From assembly GCF_001039355.2 (NCBI RefSeq), contig NW_019775413.1, positions 669,440 through 698,659 of the forward strand: a DNA stretch of 29,220 bases, read 5' to 3'. The notes beneath the pieces are model-generated. The model made no database searches, was not told the DNA's origin, and saw nothing but the letters and a program-made list of their open reading frames with translations. The stretch comes from Lingula anatina. Taxonomy: Eukaryota; Brachiopoda; Lingulata; Lingulida; Lingulidae. Positions 16,173-26,615 of this stretch are shown here, piece after piece; positions within the stretch are counted from its first letter, which is position 1, and every line of letters begins with the position of its first letter. The position numbers and the translations under genes are program-made.

Positions 16173-16707
16173 TATCCCCGCACTTCCCCATATTATCAAG
16201 AGCAGCTCACCCCTAGGGACCACTTACCACACATGCACGTACACACGCACGTATGCACACACATACACACACATCTCTGCTTCATTCAAAGGTAAATATA
16301 TATATATATAATGTGAAAAGAAATTAGAATCAACCCCCCCCCCCCCCGAGGACAGCCCAACCCCCTGTGGCACTAAAATTCCAAAATCCCCATGCACATC
16401 CATGATGATGGATCTTCCAATTCCCATAGTTTCAATTTCCAATCTCTAACGGTTTAGGAGGAGATAGCAGAAATTAAATTGTCATAAGAATTTTGAATCA
16501 ACTACCCCCAGGGACAGCCCAACCCCCTGTTGCACTAAAATTCCAAAATGCCCATGCCCATCCCTGATTATGGGTCTACCAATCCCCAAAGTTTCAACTT
16601 CCTACCTGCAATAGTCTAGGAGGAGATAGCGGAAATTACTAACACACAGACGCACGGACGGGCGGGATAACATGATCCCCGACTTTTGTCCCTAAAGTGC
16701 GGGGATA
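16173..16707. repeat. Repeat block bounded by a 13-bp inverted repeat
   Basis: TATCCCCGCACTT at 16173-16185 is matched exactly in inverted orientation at 16695-16707. Between them lie CA-rich sequence, a TA run near 16297-16310, a C-tract and the tandem repeat at 16327-16641. An (AAAT)n tract follows at 16717-16740. The block may be one transposable element, either with short inverted ends or a retroelement 3' end with a microsatellite tail. I cannot decide between these. Confidence 0.5.
16327..16641. repeat. Two-copy tandem repeat, unit about 168 bp
   Basis: Copy 1 starts at 16327 and copy 2 at 16495. Both begin GAATCAAC, then contain GACAGCCCAACCCCCTGT, CACTAAAATTCCAAAAT, a CCATGC...CATCC segment and AGGAGGAGATAGC before GGAAATTA or AGAAATTA. 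They differ by scattered substitutions and by a longer C-tract in copy 1. Such monomers are common inside non-autonomous invertebrate transposons. I do not recognise the family. Confidence 0.85.
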
Positions 16708-16921
16708 ATAATATTTAAATAAATAAATAAATAAATAAAAACGTTCCAGCTTTACCCGTTTAATAAAGTGCTGTGCATTCGAAGTGCGCTCCAACTATTG
16801 AGGTCTGCAAAGACTGCGAACTGTTTCAAAAGCATTTACCCAGATGATGTAAATTACAAATAATAATAATAATAAAGGAATAAAACAAATGTTTTTTTTT
16901 TAATTTAAAAAGGGCAAGTAG

Positions 16922-17785
16922 CAGGGGCGGATCCAGGATTATTTGAAGGGGGGGGGTCCGCGGATGCGAGGCCGACCCCCNNNNNNNNNNNNNNNNNNNN
17001 NNNNNNNNNNNNNNNNNNNNNNNNNNNNNNNNNNNNNNNNNNNNNNNNNNNNNNNNNNNNNNNNNNNNNNNNNNNNNNNNNNNNNNNNNNNNNNNNNNNN
17101 NNNNNNNNNNNNNNNNNNNNNNNNNNNNNNNNNNNNNNNNNNNNNNNNNNNNNNNNNNNNNNNNNNNNNNNNNNNNNNNNNNNNNNNNNNNNNNNNNNNN
17201 NNNNNNNNNNNNNNNNNNNNNNNNNNNNNNNNNNNNNNNNNNNNNNNNNNNNNNNNNNNNNNNNNNNNNNNNNNNNNNNNNNNNNNNNNNNNNNNNNNNN
17301 NNNNNNNNNNNNNNNNNNNNNNNNNNNNNNNNNNNNNNNNNNNNNNNNNNNNNNNNNNNNNNNNNNNNNNNNNNNNNNNNNNNNNNNNNNNNNNNNNNNN
17401 NNNNNNNNNNNNNNNNNNNNNNNNNNNNNNNNNNNNNNNNNNNNNNNNNNNNNNNNNNNNNNNNNNNNNNNNNNNNNNNNNNNNNNNNNNNNNNNNNNNN
17501 NNNNNNNNNNNNNNNNNNNNNNNNNNNNNNNNNNNNNNNNNNNNNNNNNNNNNNNNNNNNNNNNNNNNNNNNNNNNNNNNNNNNNNNNNNNNNNNNNNNN
17601 NNNNNNNNNCCCCCCCCCCCCCCCCCAAGCGGGCCCCGAAATTATTCGGTATTTTAGAGGGCGAACGGTGCCATTTGTACGGTTTAGAACTATGATCCAG
17701 CAAGTCAAAATTCTAATTTTAAGAGGGGACTAAAAATCGAAGGGGGGATCAGGACCCCCCTGACCCCCCTCTAAATCCGCCACTG
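16922..17785. mobile_element. hAT-like element interrupted by the assembly gap
   Basis: The left end reads CAGGGGCGGATCCAGG and the right end CTAAATCCGCCACTG, whose complement is CAGTGGCGGATTTAG. AGTAG directly precedes the left end (16917-16921) and directly follows the right end (17786-17790), a 5-bp target duplication. Such ends are typical of hAT elements, and a 5-bp duplication fits the hAT5-type subgroup. The interior is mostly unsequenced, flanked by G- and C-homopolymers that probably caused the gap. The true length and any coding content are unknown. It is related to the element at 3322-3488. Confidence 0.8.
16981..17609. other. Assembly gap (629 N)
   Basis: Unknown bases run from 16981 to 17609, next to C-rich homopolymers on both sides. 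Open frames crossing it are meaningless. A single N also occurs at 18375. Confidence 0.99.
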
Positions 17786-17790
17786 AGTAG

Positions 17791-19500
17791 TGAGGAAAAA
17801 AACAAGTTTCTTAAAGTCTGCTACCTTTTAAATAAGAAGAAAAAACACAATGAACTAAATTTTAAACCTTCGTAACTGTCGCTCGAAGCTCCGTCTCACA
17901 TTCTCCGATCGATGTTGTTTATTTCTTACTAAATTAGAAAACTTGCAACTTGCCAGAAAGCGAGTAGCCTATGATATCTAAATATCGGAAAATGTCTAGA
18001 ATGTTTATTTCAAATAACCCAATAAATAGCTTGCGGCTATTTTTGCGGAGTCGCTAGTTTTTAAAGATAGAAAATAAAACCTTCCTGATGTCTTTTATCG
18101 CATGTCATGATTTTTATGTTTGATGCAACTGGATGCGAAAACTCCCATGCTCGCAAGGCAAGAATTTTTTAAATTTCCATGATTTACAAAAAAAGTTAGA
18201 TTTATCACTTTTTAGAAAAAAAGTAGAACTCGCGAATATATCTTGACCTTCATTTTTCATCTTTCTGTTTTCTTCAAATAGACCAATGTATAGAGAATCA
18301 GTGACTGCTATTTACGCTTGGAAGAAATTAAGAAGTTTCATTATTCAGTCTTTACACTGAAAGTACAATCATCTNCAATATTGTTCAATAAAGTCACAAA
18401 TAAATAGATAGATATTATATACTGCGTCATGAGCAGAGAGTAGGCTACAATTTTTACAATCCCAGAATATAGGTCTACAGCAAATATATAGACAGCCAAC
18501 CTAGTAAAAACAAATTTATAATTTCGCTCATACTAGCCACGTCAAGATGGACTTAATAAAACGGTTACTCAAAGTAAACATCGAGAAAATAAACTGTTTA
18601 CCACTTGTGTCAAACGCACACATCATGTGTGGGCCCGTCTCGCCAAAGATATCCCACCGAGCTAAAATCTAGCTCAGAATACTCCTGGCGTTTACAGGTT
18701 ATCATAGAACAAAAAGACACAAGTTCATTATATAACATTAAACAATACTTTTAAAATAGTAAAGAGAGAGAGAGAGAAGTATTAAAATATCAGATTTGAA
18801 TATTTTCATGTGATATGAGAAGGGCTCTCTTTTCTCAACATTTCTGAGTAAATATCAGCAAATATAAGTAACAACCCCAACGTTCATCTCCCCGGATCCC
18901 CAGCAGGTGGCGTTATAGTTGTAGTCCATAATGTTATATCGAATGCTTATGGTTTCCCATTTCTGTCAGTAAAATCACAATATTTTACTGCATGTACAGA
19001 GTGAAACGTCAACGTGGAACATTGCCCATCAGCAGCAAACGATGGACGAATAATTAAAGGTCGCAAATTAAACGGATCTATATACAAACATAATTTCGTA
19101 GATTGCAGGTAATTTAACATACGCACCAGATTTTAAAATTTGTAACGCTAATAACGTTATTATTTCATGTACATGTAACCATAGTCTAGAAGTAGAGATA
19201 ATAATAATAATAATGATGATGATGATGATGATATTTATAAGAATTTGTCTGTTTTCGGCATTGCAGTTACATGTTAAATTACATCTGTATTTGGTGTTGG
19301 TAAATAATATAATTGATGCATTTTGTGATTTACAAGTACTAACATAACCTGCATTGCAAAACAAGATTTTTAAAAACCTGGAAATGTCAGAGACTGATTA
19401 TTTTGAACTTCTAAGATACTAAGATGCCCGGTACATGTATACAGGTATGATCTACATTTCCCATTTTCTTTAAATGCACTGTGGATTCTCATATTATTTG
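17791..19500. other. Intergenic DNA upstream of ARFRP1
   Basis: AT-rich sequence without a recognised gene. It contains a short GA repeat (about 18764-18777), a CTCF-like motif (18900-18912), and adjoining (ATA)n and (ATG)n microsatellites at 19200-19232. A possible donor CAG/GTAATT at about 19108 could end a non-coding first exon of ARFRP1, whose first coding exon begins with an acceptor, but nothing else supports it. Confidence 0.5.
18900..18912 (+). promoter_or_regulatory. CTCF-like binding motif
   Basis: CCAGCAGGTGGCG fits the core of the bilaterian CTCF consensus (CCA-S-YAG-R-KGGC). It lies between the divergently oriented ZP and ARFRP1 genes. Single motif matches occur by chance, so binding is only possible. 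Confidence 0.35.
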
Positions 19501-19515
19501 TTTCATCTTTCTAGG

Positions 19516-19928
19516 ATGTTCACTCTTCTGTCAGGTCTCTACAAGTACATGTGCCAGAAGGATGAATATTTTGTTGTGATCCTGGGACTTGATAATGCGG
19601 GGAAAACAGTAGATAGATTTCTTATTACATAATATTAATATTATTAATATTATTACATAATATTAATAATAGGCAGATGACTACTTTTAGCATAGTTATC
19701 AGGGCTCATTGTAGCATGGTTAATTTAAGACTGAAAATGCTGTTATTTGGCTAAAAATTTTCAGATCAATTTATTTCCCTACCTTTTCATATGATGTGGA
19801 TCAAAATTGTGATTTGTTGTTTGGCTAAAGAAAATTATATTCAGGAATGAGCCTGGTATATACCAATCTATGTACAGTCATACTCACTTCAGTTTACGTA
19901 TGAAGTATGAAACTTGGGATTTAACCCA

Positions 19929-19987
<59 letters not shown>

Positions 19988-22900
19988 AAACTGCACCTTC
20001 ACAAAATGTCTGCACCTTATATTTGCTATTTACCTGATAAATTAAGATCTAGATCTTATTGTGAAATTCAGCAATTTCTTCCTTGCGTACATTTTTACAA
20101 ATACATGTATGTACTAGTATGGATATGGATTGTTTTAGATATTTAACCACATTGTTTTAGATATTTAACCACAAAGTGTTAAACTTTTCAGACATATTTA
20201 GAGAAAACCCAGACAGTGTTCAACAAAAATTACAAAGGAGTTAACCTGAATAAGATTACCACAACTGTTGGTCTTAATAGTAAGTTGGAGCTTTTAAAAT
20301 GTAGGTCATTTTGGCTAGATACTCTGGTAAAACAGTTATAACTGTACATTTTTGAAAACATTGCAGTAAAAATTCAAAGAATTTGATTCAGATTGATTAT
20401 CCACAGGTATATTTCTGTTCTTTGTAAGAAAAAAATGAAAAGTTTGCTCTAATCATGGACATAATAAGAGAAGGACAAGTAACGCGGCATCTTCCTTTAA
20501 AGCTATGTGCGTTCGTGTAAACATTCGCCCATTGTCTCAGATAAGCTGTTTTGAGAGCTCCACGGGAGCCTGAACAACTTATTATCAAGGTAGCGCGCGC
20601 TGTGCCTCATTGAAATCCTTTTGTTCTATTGCATGGATAACGCAATTTCTCGCGGTCCCTCGTGGTTGCTATGACACAGCATTGCATCCATCTTGTAATT
20701 GCTAGCACATAGACTTGCGTCAACAAGTGGAAATTTGTTTCGGGTTTTCAGTTTCTTTTTCCTTTTACCTAATTAAAACGGGCTCTGGCCTTTGTCTATA
20801 CTTGTTATTGTTTCCAAGATTGTATTTATATATGTCGAACTGATATATAACTGGTTTAAAAGCATGTTGACTAATAAAGCCAGGTAGGTGCTATCCAAAC
20901 GTATCTGATAACAAGATAATGCAATGTAGCAAGCCAATTACAGAGGTGAGTTGTGATCAAGATCCACTTTTATGACCATTACCCAAGTAAATATATTCAC
21001 GAAGTTTGCATGTGTACATGTCCACATTTATACTTGAATTAAAAGACCAATGAGGGTGTTTATCAATCGTCTCTATGCTGTATAGGGACTCCAATTTAAA
21101 GATGAAAAACTATTAATTTTCATTCTCAAAGTGGAGCAGACTGTAGCCGGTAATGTGTAAATATATATATACTTCAGAGCAGTATTAATGTCAACTTTGA
21201 TAAAAAATATTAAAAGACCCACAGGTGCGTTTTTGTGGGTCACGAATGCGTGTGTGGTGCCCTATTGCAACGAGAGCCCATATTGAATGTTAAAAATATT
21301 AATTATCAATACATAATTCGGGCTCACTTAAGCAAGTAACATAAACCTATTCACATAGCACACATCAGTGTAAATGCCACCTTTATCTAACTCGGACGTA
21401 AAAAATACCAGACCTGATGTCAGCGGGATACCGATGTCAGCGAGTTGAATAAATCGGAGAGGAATTGCGTCATTTTAATTCAAGACACGATTGAAGGTTT
21501 CATTATTGCCGCGTCTCAGGCTAATTTCTCACATAGAGAGAAAAGTTTGACACTAAAAATATTTTCCAATCGGATCATAGTTGAAAACAAGGATACTACA
21601 CTACAATTGTACAATTTTGAATGCTCATTTTACGACAACAAACAAGATTGCCTTTACCACATAGGGCATTTTGAATTCCTCCATGAATAAACATATCAAA
21701 TTCTCACATAGTTTCCAAATTGACAGAACAAATTGTACTTATACTTCATCTCTATAATTTTATTGTCTCATCCACCCGAAAGATTGACTCACGTTATCGC
21801 GAACTACCTGCCCAAATGACACAAAAAGTCATCGACAACTGCGATATGCTCGCTACCTGTACGGGAGGTCGCGTGATCCGAACGCACATGGTTTCGCGAA
21901 GAGCTCACGTTAAGCCGATTATCCTTTGATCTTGCTCCGCGTTACTCGTCCTTCTCTTATTATGTCCATGCTCTAATTGAGAACCCACTACGTATGCCTT
22001 TTAAGTTTCACTTTAAGGATTGATAAAGAGACTTTTCAATTCTATATTTTAGTTGGAAAGATAGATGTTAAATCTGTACGCTTGAACTTCTGGGATTTAG
22101 GAGGGCAGGAAGAATTACAGTCACTTTGGGATAAGGTAACTTTTATTCCATTTTTTCTTGAATTTTTGATATCCGTACAATAAAAATGCCAACAGAGTTG
22201 AAAGTCAAGCCAGTTTCGATTTGGTTTGAATCAGAAGCCTGTTTGGGCTTCCTTGAAAAAGCATAGTTTTACTGTCTATAGTATGTCTCTCTCCTTTGTG
22301 TTGAAGGGCCTCTAAGAAAGCAACACTTAACATAAAGATGATATAAGTTGATGGCTCATTTTAAAATAATTTAATTAATGATACTAAACAGATTTGATAA
22401 TTTTCAGTATTATGCAGAGTGCCATGCTGTTATCTATATGGTGGATGGAGCTGACAGGGGAAGGATTGTGGAGTCCAAACAAACATTTGGTGAATACTTA
22501 GTACAACAATATTATTGAACTTTCATTCTTTTTATTAAATGATGTAATGAGTGTTTGAGATAACTAGTTTTTTTTTGTATTTAGGACAAAAATGATTTTA
22601 ATCTGTGCAATAAGATAACATCATGGAGTCGAAAATTTTATATTAAAAAATTGTCTTAAGATTTTCTGAATGAAAGGGTTGTCCCATTGATAAAGATATT
22701 CAGAATTTCAAAGTTTGTAGGTCCATAGAGCAATGATAGCTTTGCACCATAATATTGCCAAAGACTCCAAAATTCAATTTCTGATTATCCATTTTAAGTT
22801 TCATGTCTTAATAGCTTGTCAGAAGTCCCAAAATCAATGCTTTAATTATTTAACAAAATTGTGTTTTATATGGTGAAAATGAAGATAGTTTTACCAAACA

Positions 22901-23754
22901 GCCTATCAGTTTTATGACATGATATATTTTTGTGTTTCAGACAAAATGATTACTAGTAGTGCTCTAGACAGTGTTCCATTACTTGTGGTTGTAAATAAAC
23001 AGGATCTAGAGGTAAAGAATCAGGAGAAATTGACTTCAAAATTTAAGAAATTTTTAATTGTGCTTTTTTGATTTAATTTTTTTTATTTACTGTGCGACTT
23101 AATAGGAAATGTTGTGCATGCTGCTGTGATGGGACATACATTTGATGTAATTTGTCTTTTGTGTAGGGATTTGATCTTTTGATTTTCCACTTTTTCAGGA
23201 ATGCATGAGTGTGGCAGAAGTGAAAGAGGTGTTCAACACAAGTGCCCACAAGATTGGGCGGAGAAGCTGCCATTTGCTTGGGGCAAGTGCATTAAATGGG
23301 TAAGTTAAACTTTTTTTAGATTTAAGTTTAATATGTGAATGCCATGCAAAAGTGAAAAAAAAAAAACAATCACAATTTTAAACTGTTGGTTTTCTACAGC
23401 TCATTTTAAGTCAGGTAGGTTTGGTGAAGTTGATGACATCTTTCACCTTAAAGTAATGAGACTCATCTCAACCTTGGACTCATGAAACACTAGGCATAGT
23501 ACACTGGGTCCAAGTCTGAAGAAATGGTATTTTCAAGCAAAGTTGATAAGTTGCAGAGTTGGAAATAGCCTGATTACCAATGTAATTAAAACTTATTCCG
23601 GACTGATTTAACTTTTATCAATCTCTTTTGTCTCTTATTATTACTTCCACATGGGTATTTCAGTGAGGGAATAGATGAGGGCATTCACTGGGTAGTGACT
23701 GCAGTGGAGGCAAATAGCCAGAGGAGACCACCCACAGAAAAAGAGATCAGATAA
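19516..23754 (+). CDS. ARFRP1: ADP-ribosylation factor-related protein 1 (Arl3p/ARFRP1) GTPase
   Basis: Golgi small GTPase of the ARF family. In other organisms it is recruited to the trans-Golgi through SYS1 and recruits ARL1 and golgin tethers. Coding exons are 19516-19608, 20192-20279, 22053-22135, 22408-22489, 22941-23011, 23199-23299 and 23664-23754, giving 609 nt and 202 aa, almost the vertebrate length. Motifs are intact: P-loop GLDNAGKT (about 24-31), switch region ITTTVGLN, WDLGGQEE (G3), VNKQD (G4) and GASAL (G5). The N-terminus MFTLLSGLYKYM lacks the Gly2 that is myristoylated in true ARFs, as expected for ARFRP1, which is instead thought to be N-acetylated. The start codon follows one base after an acceptor (TTTCTAG), so an upstream non-coding exon is implied. 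Intron 2 carries a 1.5-kb transposon and intron 1 a long GT repeat. Confidence 0.96.
19933..19985. repeat. (TG)n microsatellite
   Basis: An uninterrupted run of about 53 bases of alternating TG in intron 1 of ARFRP1. Upstream in the same intron (about 19621-19670) is an AT-rich duplicated segment built on TTATTACATAATATTAAT. Confidence 0.95.
20454..21970. mobile_element. 1.5-kb terminal-inverted-repeat transposon in ARFRP1 intron 2
   Basis: The left end reads CATGGACATAATAAGAGAAG and continues through GTAACGCGG at 20487. The right end is its inverted copy finishing GTCCATG at 21970, with 33 of 34 bases matching. CTCTAAT stands immediately outside both ends (20447-20453 and 21971-21977), a 7-bp target duplication, or 8 bp if a shared G is counted. 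CATG ends with a 7-8 bp duplication suggest the P superfamily or a hAT relative. The 1,517-bp interior has higher GC content near the ends and only short open frames (longest about 81 codons at 21445-21690). I recognise none of them as transposase, so it is probably non-autonomous. Subterminal TGTGCGTTCG is also inverted between the two sides. Confidence 0.85.
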
Positions 23755-25186
23755 TGTGATGGCCTGAAAAGAAGCTTTCTTGGTTGTTCATGCATGGTGA
23801 CAGAGTTGACCATGACTTCCAGTGCAATAACACATTCTCGTTGATGTCAATAAGGGTCAACTTCAATGTGATAATCAAATGAAAAAAACACTTTGACCCT
23901 TACACTGGATGGCCTACTACAGAATCTGAAAAAGCTTTTTATAGTGAGACAGGTTATGACATAGAACGTTATAGATGGCTTAAGACTCTTTTACACTGGA
24001 CTTGCAATCACTTGGAAAAAGAATTTTGGTAAACTCTCATCAATGTGCAACAAAGGAAGAGGCTGTAATTTTATTGTTCATTAAAACTGATGTATGAATT
24101 TGATGTTGAATATCAAATATGAAGAGGGGTGAGAGTGGAAATATATGTGTAATGAGTGGACACAAGCCCAATGTAACGGGGGGGGGGGGTTCAATTACAA
24201 AAATTCAAATATGGACCCAAGTGGATGAGAAAAATAAATATAAATTGACTTTTCATTATATCTATGGAGAACAGGAATTATTAAAAGCTGACAAGCATGC
24301 AGCAATTTTAAACATGCACTTTTGTCTAATTATTTCTCAATCAAATTGTTGAACATTAAAAAAATGTATATTTAATAAAAGATGGGAGTGGACAAATTTG
24401 TTGGTGACCATGCACATTTAGTTACACCATATAAAATTTGGAATATTTACCAATAGGAAAGGTGGGTTTGGTTAGTAAGGCAATATTGGTTTTATAGAGT
24501 TGAGGGTACGTAGGTAAAGTTCAGGAGACCACAAAAGATTAAGATGTACAAAGGAGTTGGGGTCCTGCTTACAGTTTGCTTGTTTTACGTTTTTTCTTTT
24601 TAATGGGTTGTTCAAGTTTTAAAATCAATTTGTGAACAGTGAGGGGCTGAATAAAATACTGATACACACAACAATGAATCAAATAAAATGTACAATGGAT
24701 TCAAAAGCTATTGCTGATGACAAACTTGTTCTTTTGACAAAATGTGTTCGTTTCTGTTCAGTGTAAAATATAGTTTTGAGTAGGGTAAATGGATTTTTTA
24801 AAGTCTACGCTTATAATTACTTTATTTCAATATTTATTTGTTTAATGTAGGAAATAATCATGGTTACAAAAAACAGGAGCTGCAGCCATTATTTCAGTTT
24901 TATTCAGTTATGATGTCCGAATTTATTTATGCAAAGGAATTACCACAAGCTAAAAAAACATACTACAAGGATGGAAAAGGCAATTTAACCAAAGAACTAG
25001 TATTTTGCAGGTCAAACAGACAACTGTTGATATGCACTAGTAAAATTGCTGAAGACTAGAAAATTCTGGGCTTCTTTTTCATGTCAAAGTTATTTCTGGT
25101 ATATTTTAAAGTAAAATACTGCTAACAGTTGTAAACAAATGTAAAGGTTTTGTAAATGATATATTTATTGTTGTATTGTTAATAAA
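23755..25186 (+). other. ARFRP1 3' untranslated and downstream region
   Basis: No coding region is supported. AATAAA signals occur at 24374-24379 and 25181-25186, either of which could end ARFRP1 transcripts. A G-tract lies at 24178-24189. An open frame at 24838-25059 resembles no protein family. Confidence 0.5.
25164..25186. terminator. Opposed polyadenylation signals between converging genes
   Basis: AATAAA is present on the plus strand at 25181-25186 and on the minus strand at 25169-25164, only about a dozen bases apart. They would serve ARFRP1 from the left and the XK-related gene from the right, giving the latter a 3' untranslated region of about 1.45 kb. Use of either signal is inferred. 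Confidence 0.4.
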
Positions 25187-26615
25187 AATCCATACACACA
25201 CAGTTAAAGGTATTATGGTAAATATATATACGTATGTATAGAAAAATGGTTTACAAAATAATAATAACAAAGCACCTTTTCATTACAGTTTATCTACAGC
25301 TTATTGATTATCTTACCTAATATGTGCAAAAAAAGTTGTTCCCAAAACAACTTATTATTTACTAAAGTGCTTGTATGATAAAGACAAATAATATTAAAGA
25401 CAATAATTTGTAGAAAATACTTCAGAACAATTCTGAAATTTGTTGTTAAGAGTAACAGAAGCAAATTACAAAAAAAATTCAATTGACAAGTATCAATTAA
25501 CAAGACTCACCAAGACTAACTGTTCATGGCAATTAACTTTATGTAAATGAAATAAGCTCAAAAACAAATTAAAACATTACATGACTAACAGCAATTAATT
25601 TTCAATTACGGAGAATAGGTATTTGGTACATGAATATGTATTCTTTACGATTTTATCTTTTGCATGATACCCAAGCATAAAATGACACGATTTATATAAT
25701 TTTGAGCATGACAGTTTGTATGGCATACCGTTCATGGAGTGCAATAATAATAAACTCACAACACAATGTACAAAAATATTTGAAAACTGTATACAGTTTC
25801 AGTAGGAATAAAATGATACTTCTCCATAAAAACAGGAAAATATTGTCTTCCTTAAAAAAAATTTACCCCGTATTGCACAAGGAATACCATTTTACATTTT
25901 AGAATTATTAAAGAAGACATTAATGGGAGGATTAAAATTTAAATTAAATGTAATATCCATGGGACAAATGGATGTTGAACATGACTGATCTCTTCTTATG
26001 AATCTGGCAATAACATTTTTATAATATAATTTGTCATTAGAAGTATACAGTATTGTTTTAATGTGGTAAGAAAGAACTAATACTAGTTTTTTTTTTCCAC
26101 AAAGATAGCTGAAGACAAATTTGTTTGATCAGGAAATTAATGTGATTCTGCCTTCTTTCCCTAGGAAAAGTGCACAAGTAAATCCATGAGGAGGAGGTGG
26201 GGAGACCATTAGGGGATTAGGCTGTGTTGCTTTTAAGTGGGTCAGGCTGTATTAACTGATCCATGGATCATCTGTTCTGAACGCGGCCTATGGCACTCAA
26301 GATAAAATTAAATAATATCTGAAAGTAAGACATACAGATCTTTTTCTAAGAATCGGATATAGGGTAAGGATATACAATTGACTTGACTTTCAATGTATGG
26401 CTTATCTGTCAATAATTGCATTAAAAGATTCCAAACTTTGTCAGGAAGGAGGCAGGAATGTTTGAAATACAAAAAAAGAAAATTTACAAGGAGCCCCTTC
26501 AATCTTTGACAAGTTGCAAAACTTTAAAAAAAATTACATTTAAAGACACAGTACAAAATGAACTTCTTTCGAGCATTCCACCAAGTCCTACCACTAATGA
26601 ATCATTTTTTCTCTC
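25187..26615 (-). other. Probable 3' untranslated region of the XK-related gene
   Basis: AT-rich sequence between the XK-related stop codon and the nearest minus-strand AATAAA. I see no protein-coding signal, repeat boundary or RNA gene. The open frames present are short and low in complexity. Confidence 0.4.

Noticed and set aside
16905-17708. Long open frames of more than 250 codons on both strands
   Set aside because: They consist almost entirely of the N gap; only homopolymer-flanked repeat ends are real sequence.
19934-20146. Plus-strand frame beginning with alternating Cys-Val
   Set aside because: The start is only the TG microsatellite, inside an ARFRP1 intron.
24838-25059. 73-codon plus-strand frame downstream of ARFRP1
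   Set aside because: It starts near an AG that could be an acceptor, but no upstream exon joins it and it resembles no family; it is probably 3' untranslated or intergenic sequence.
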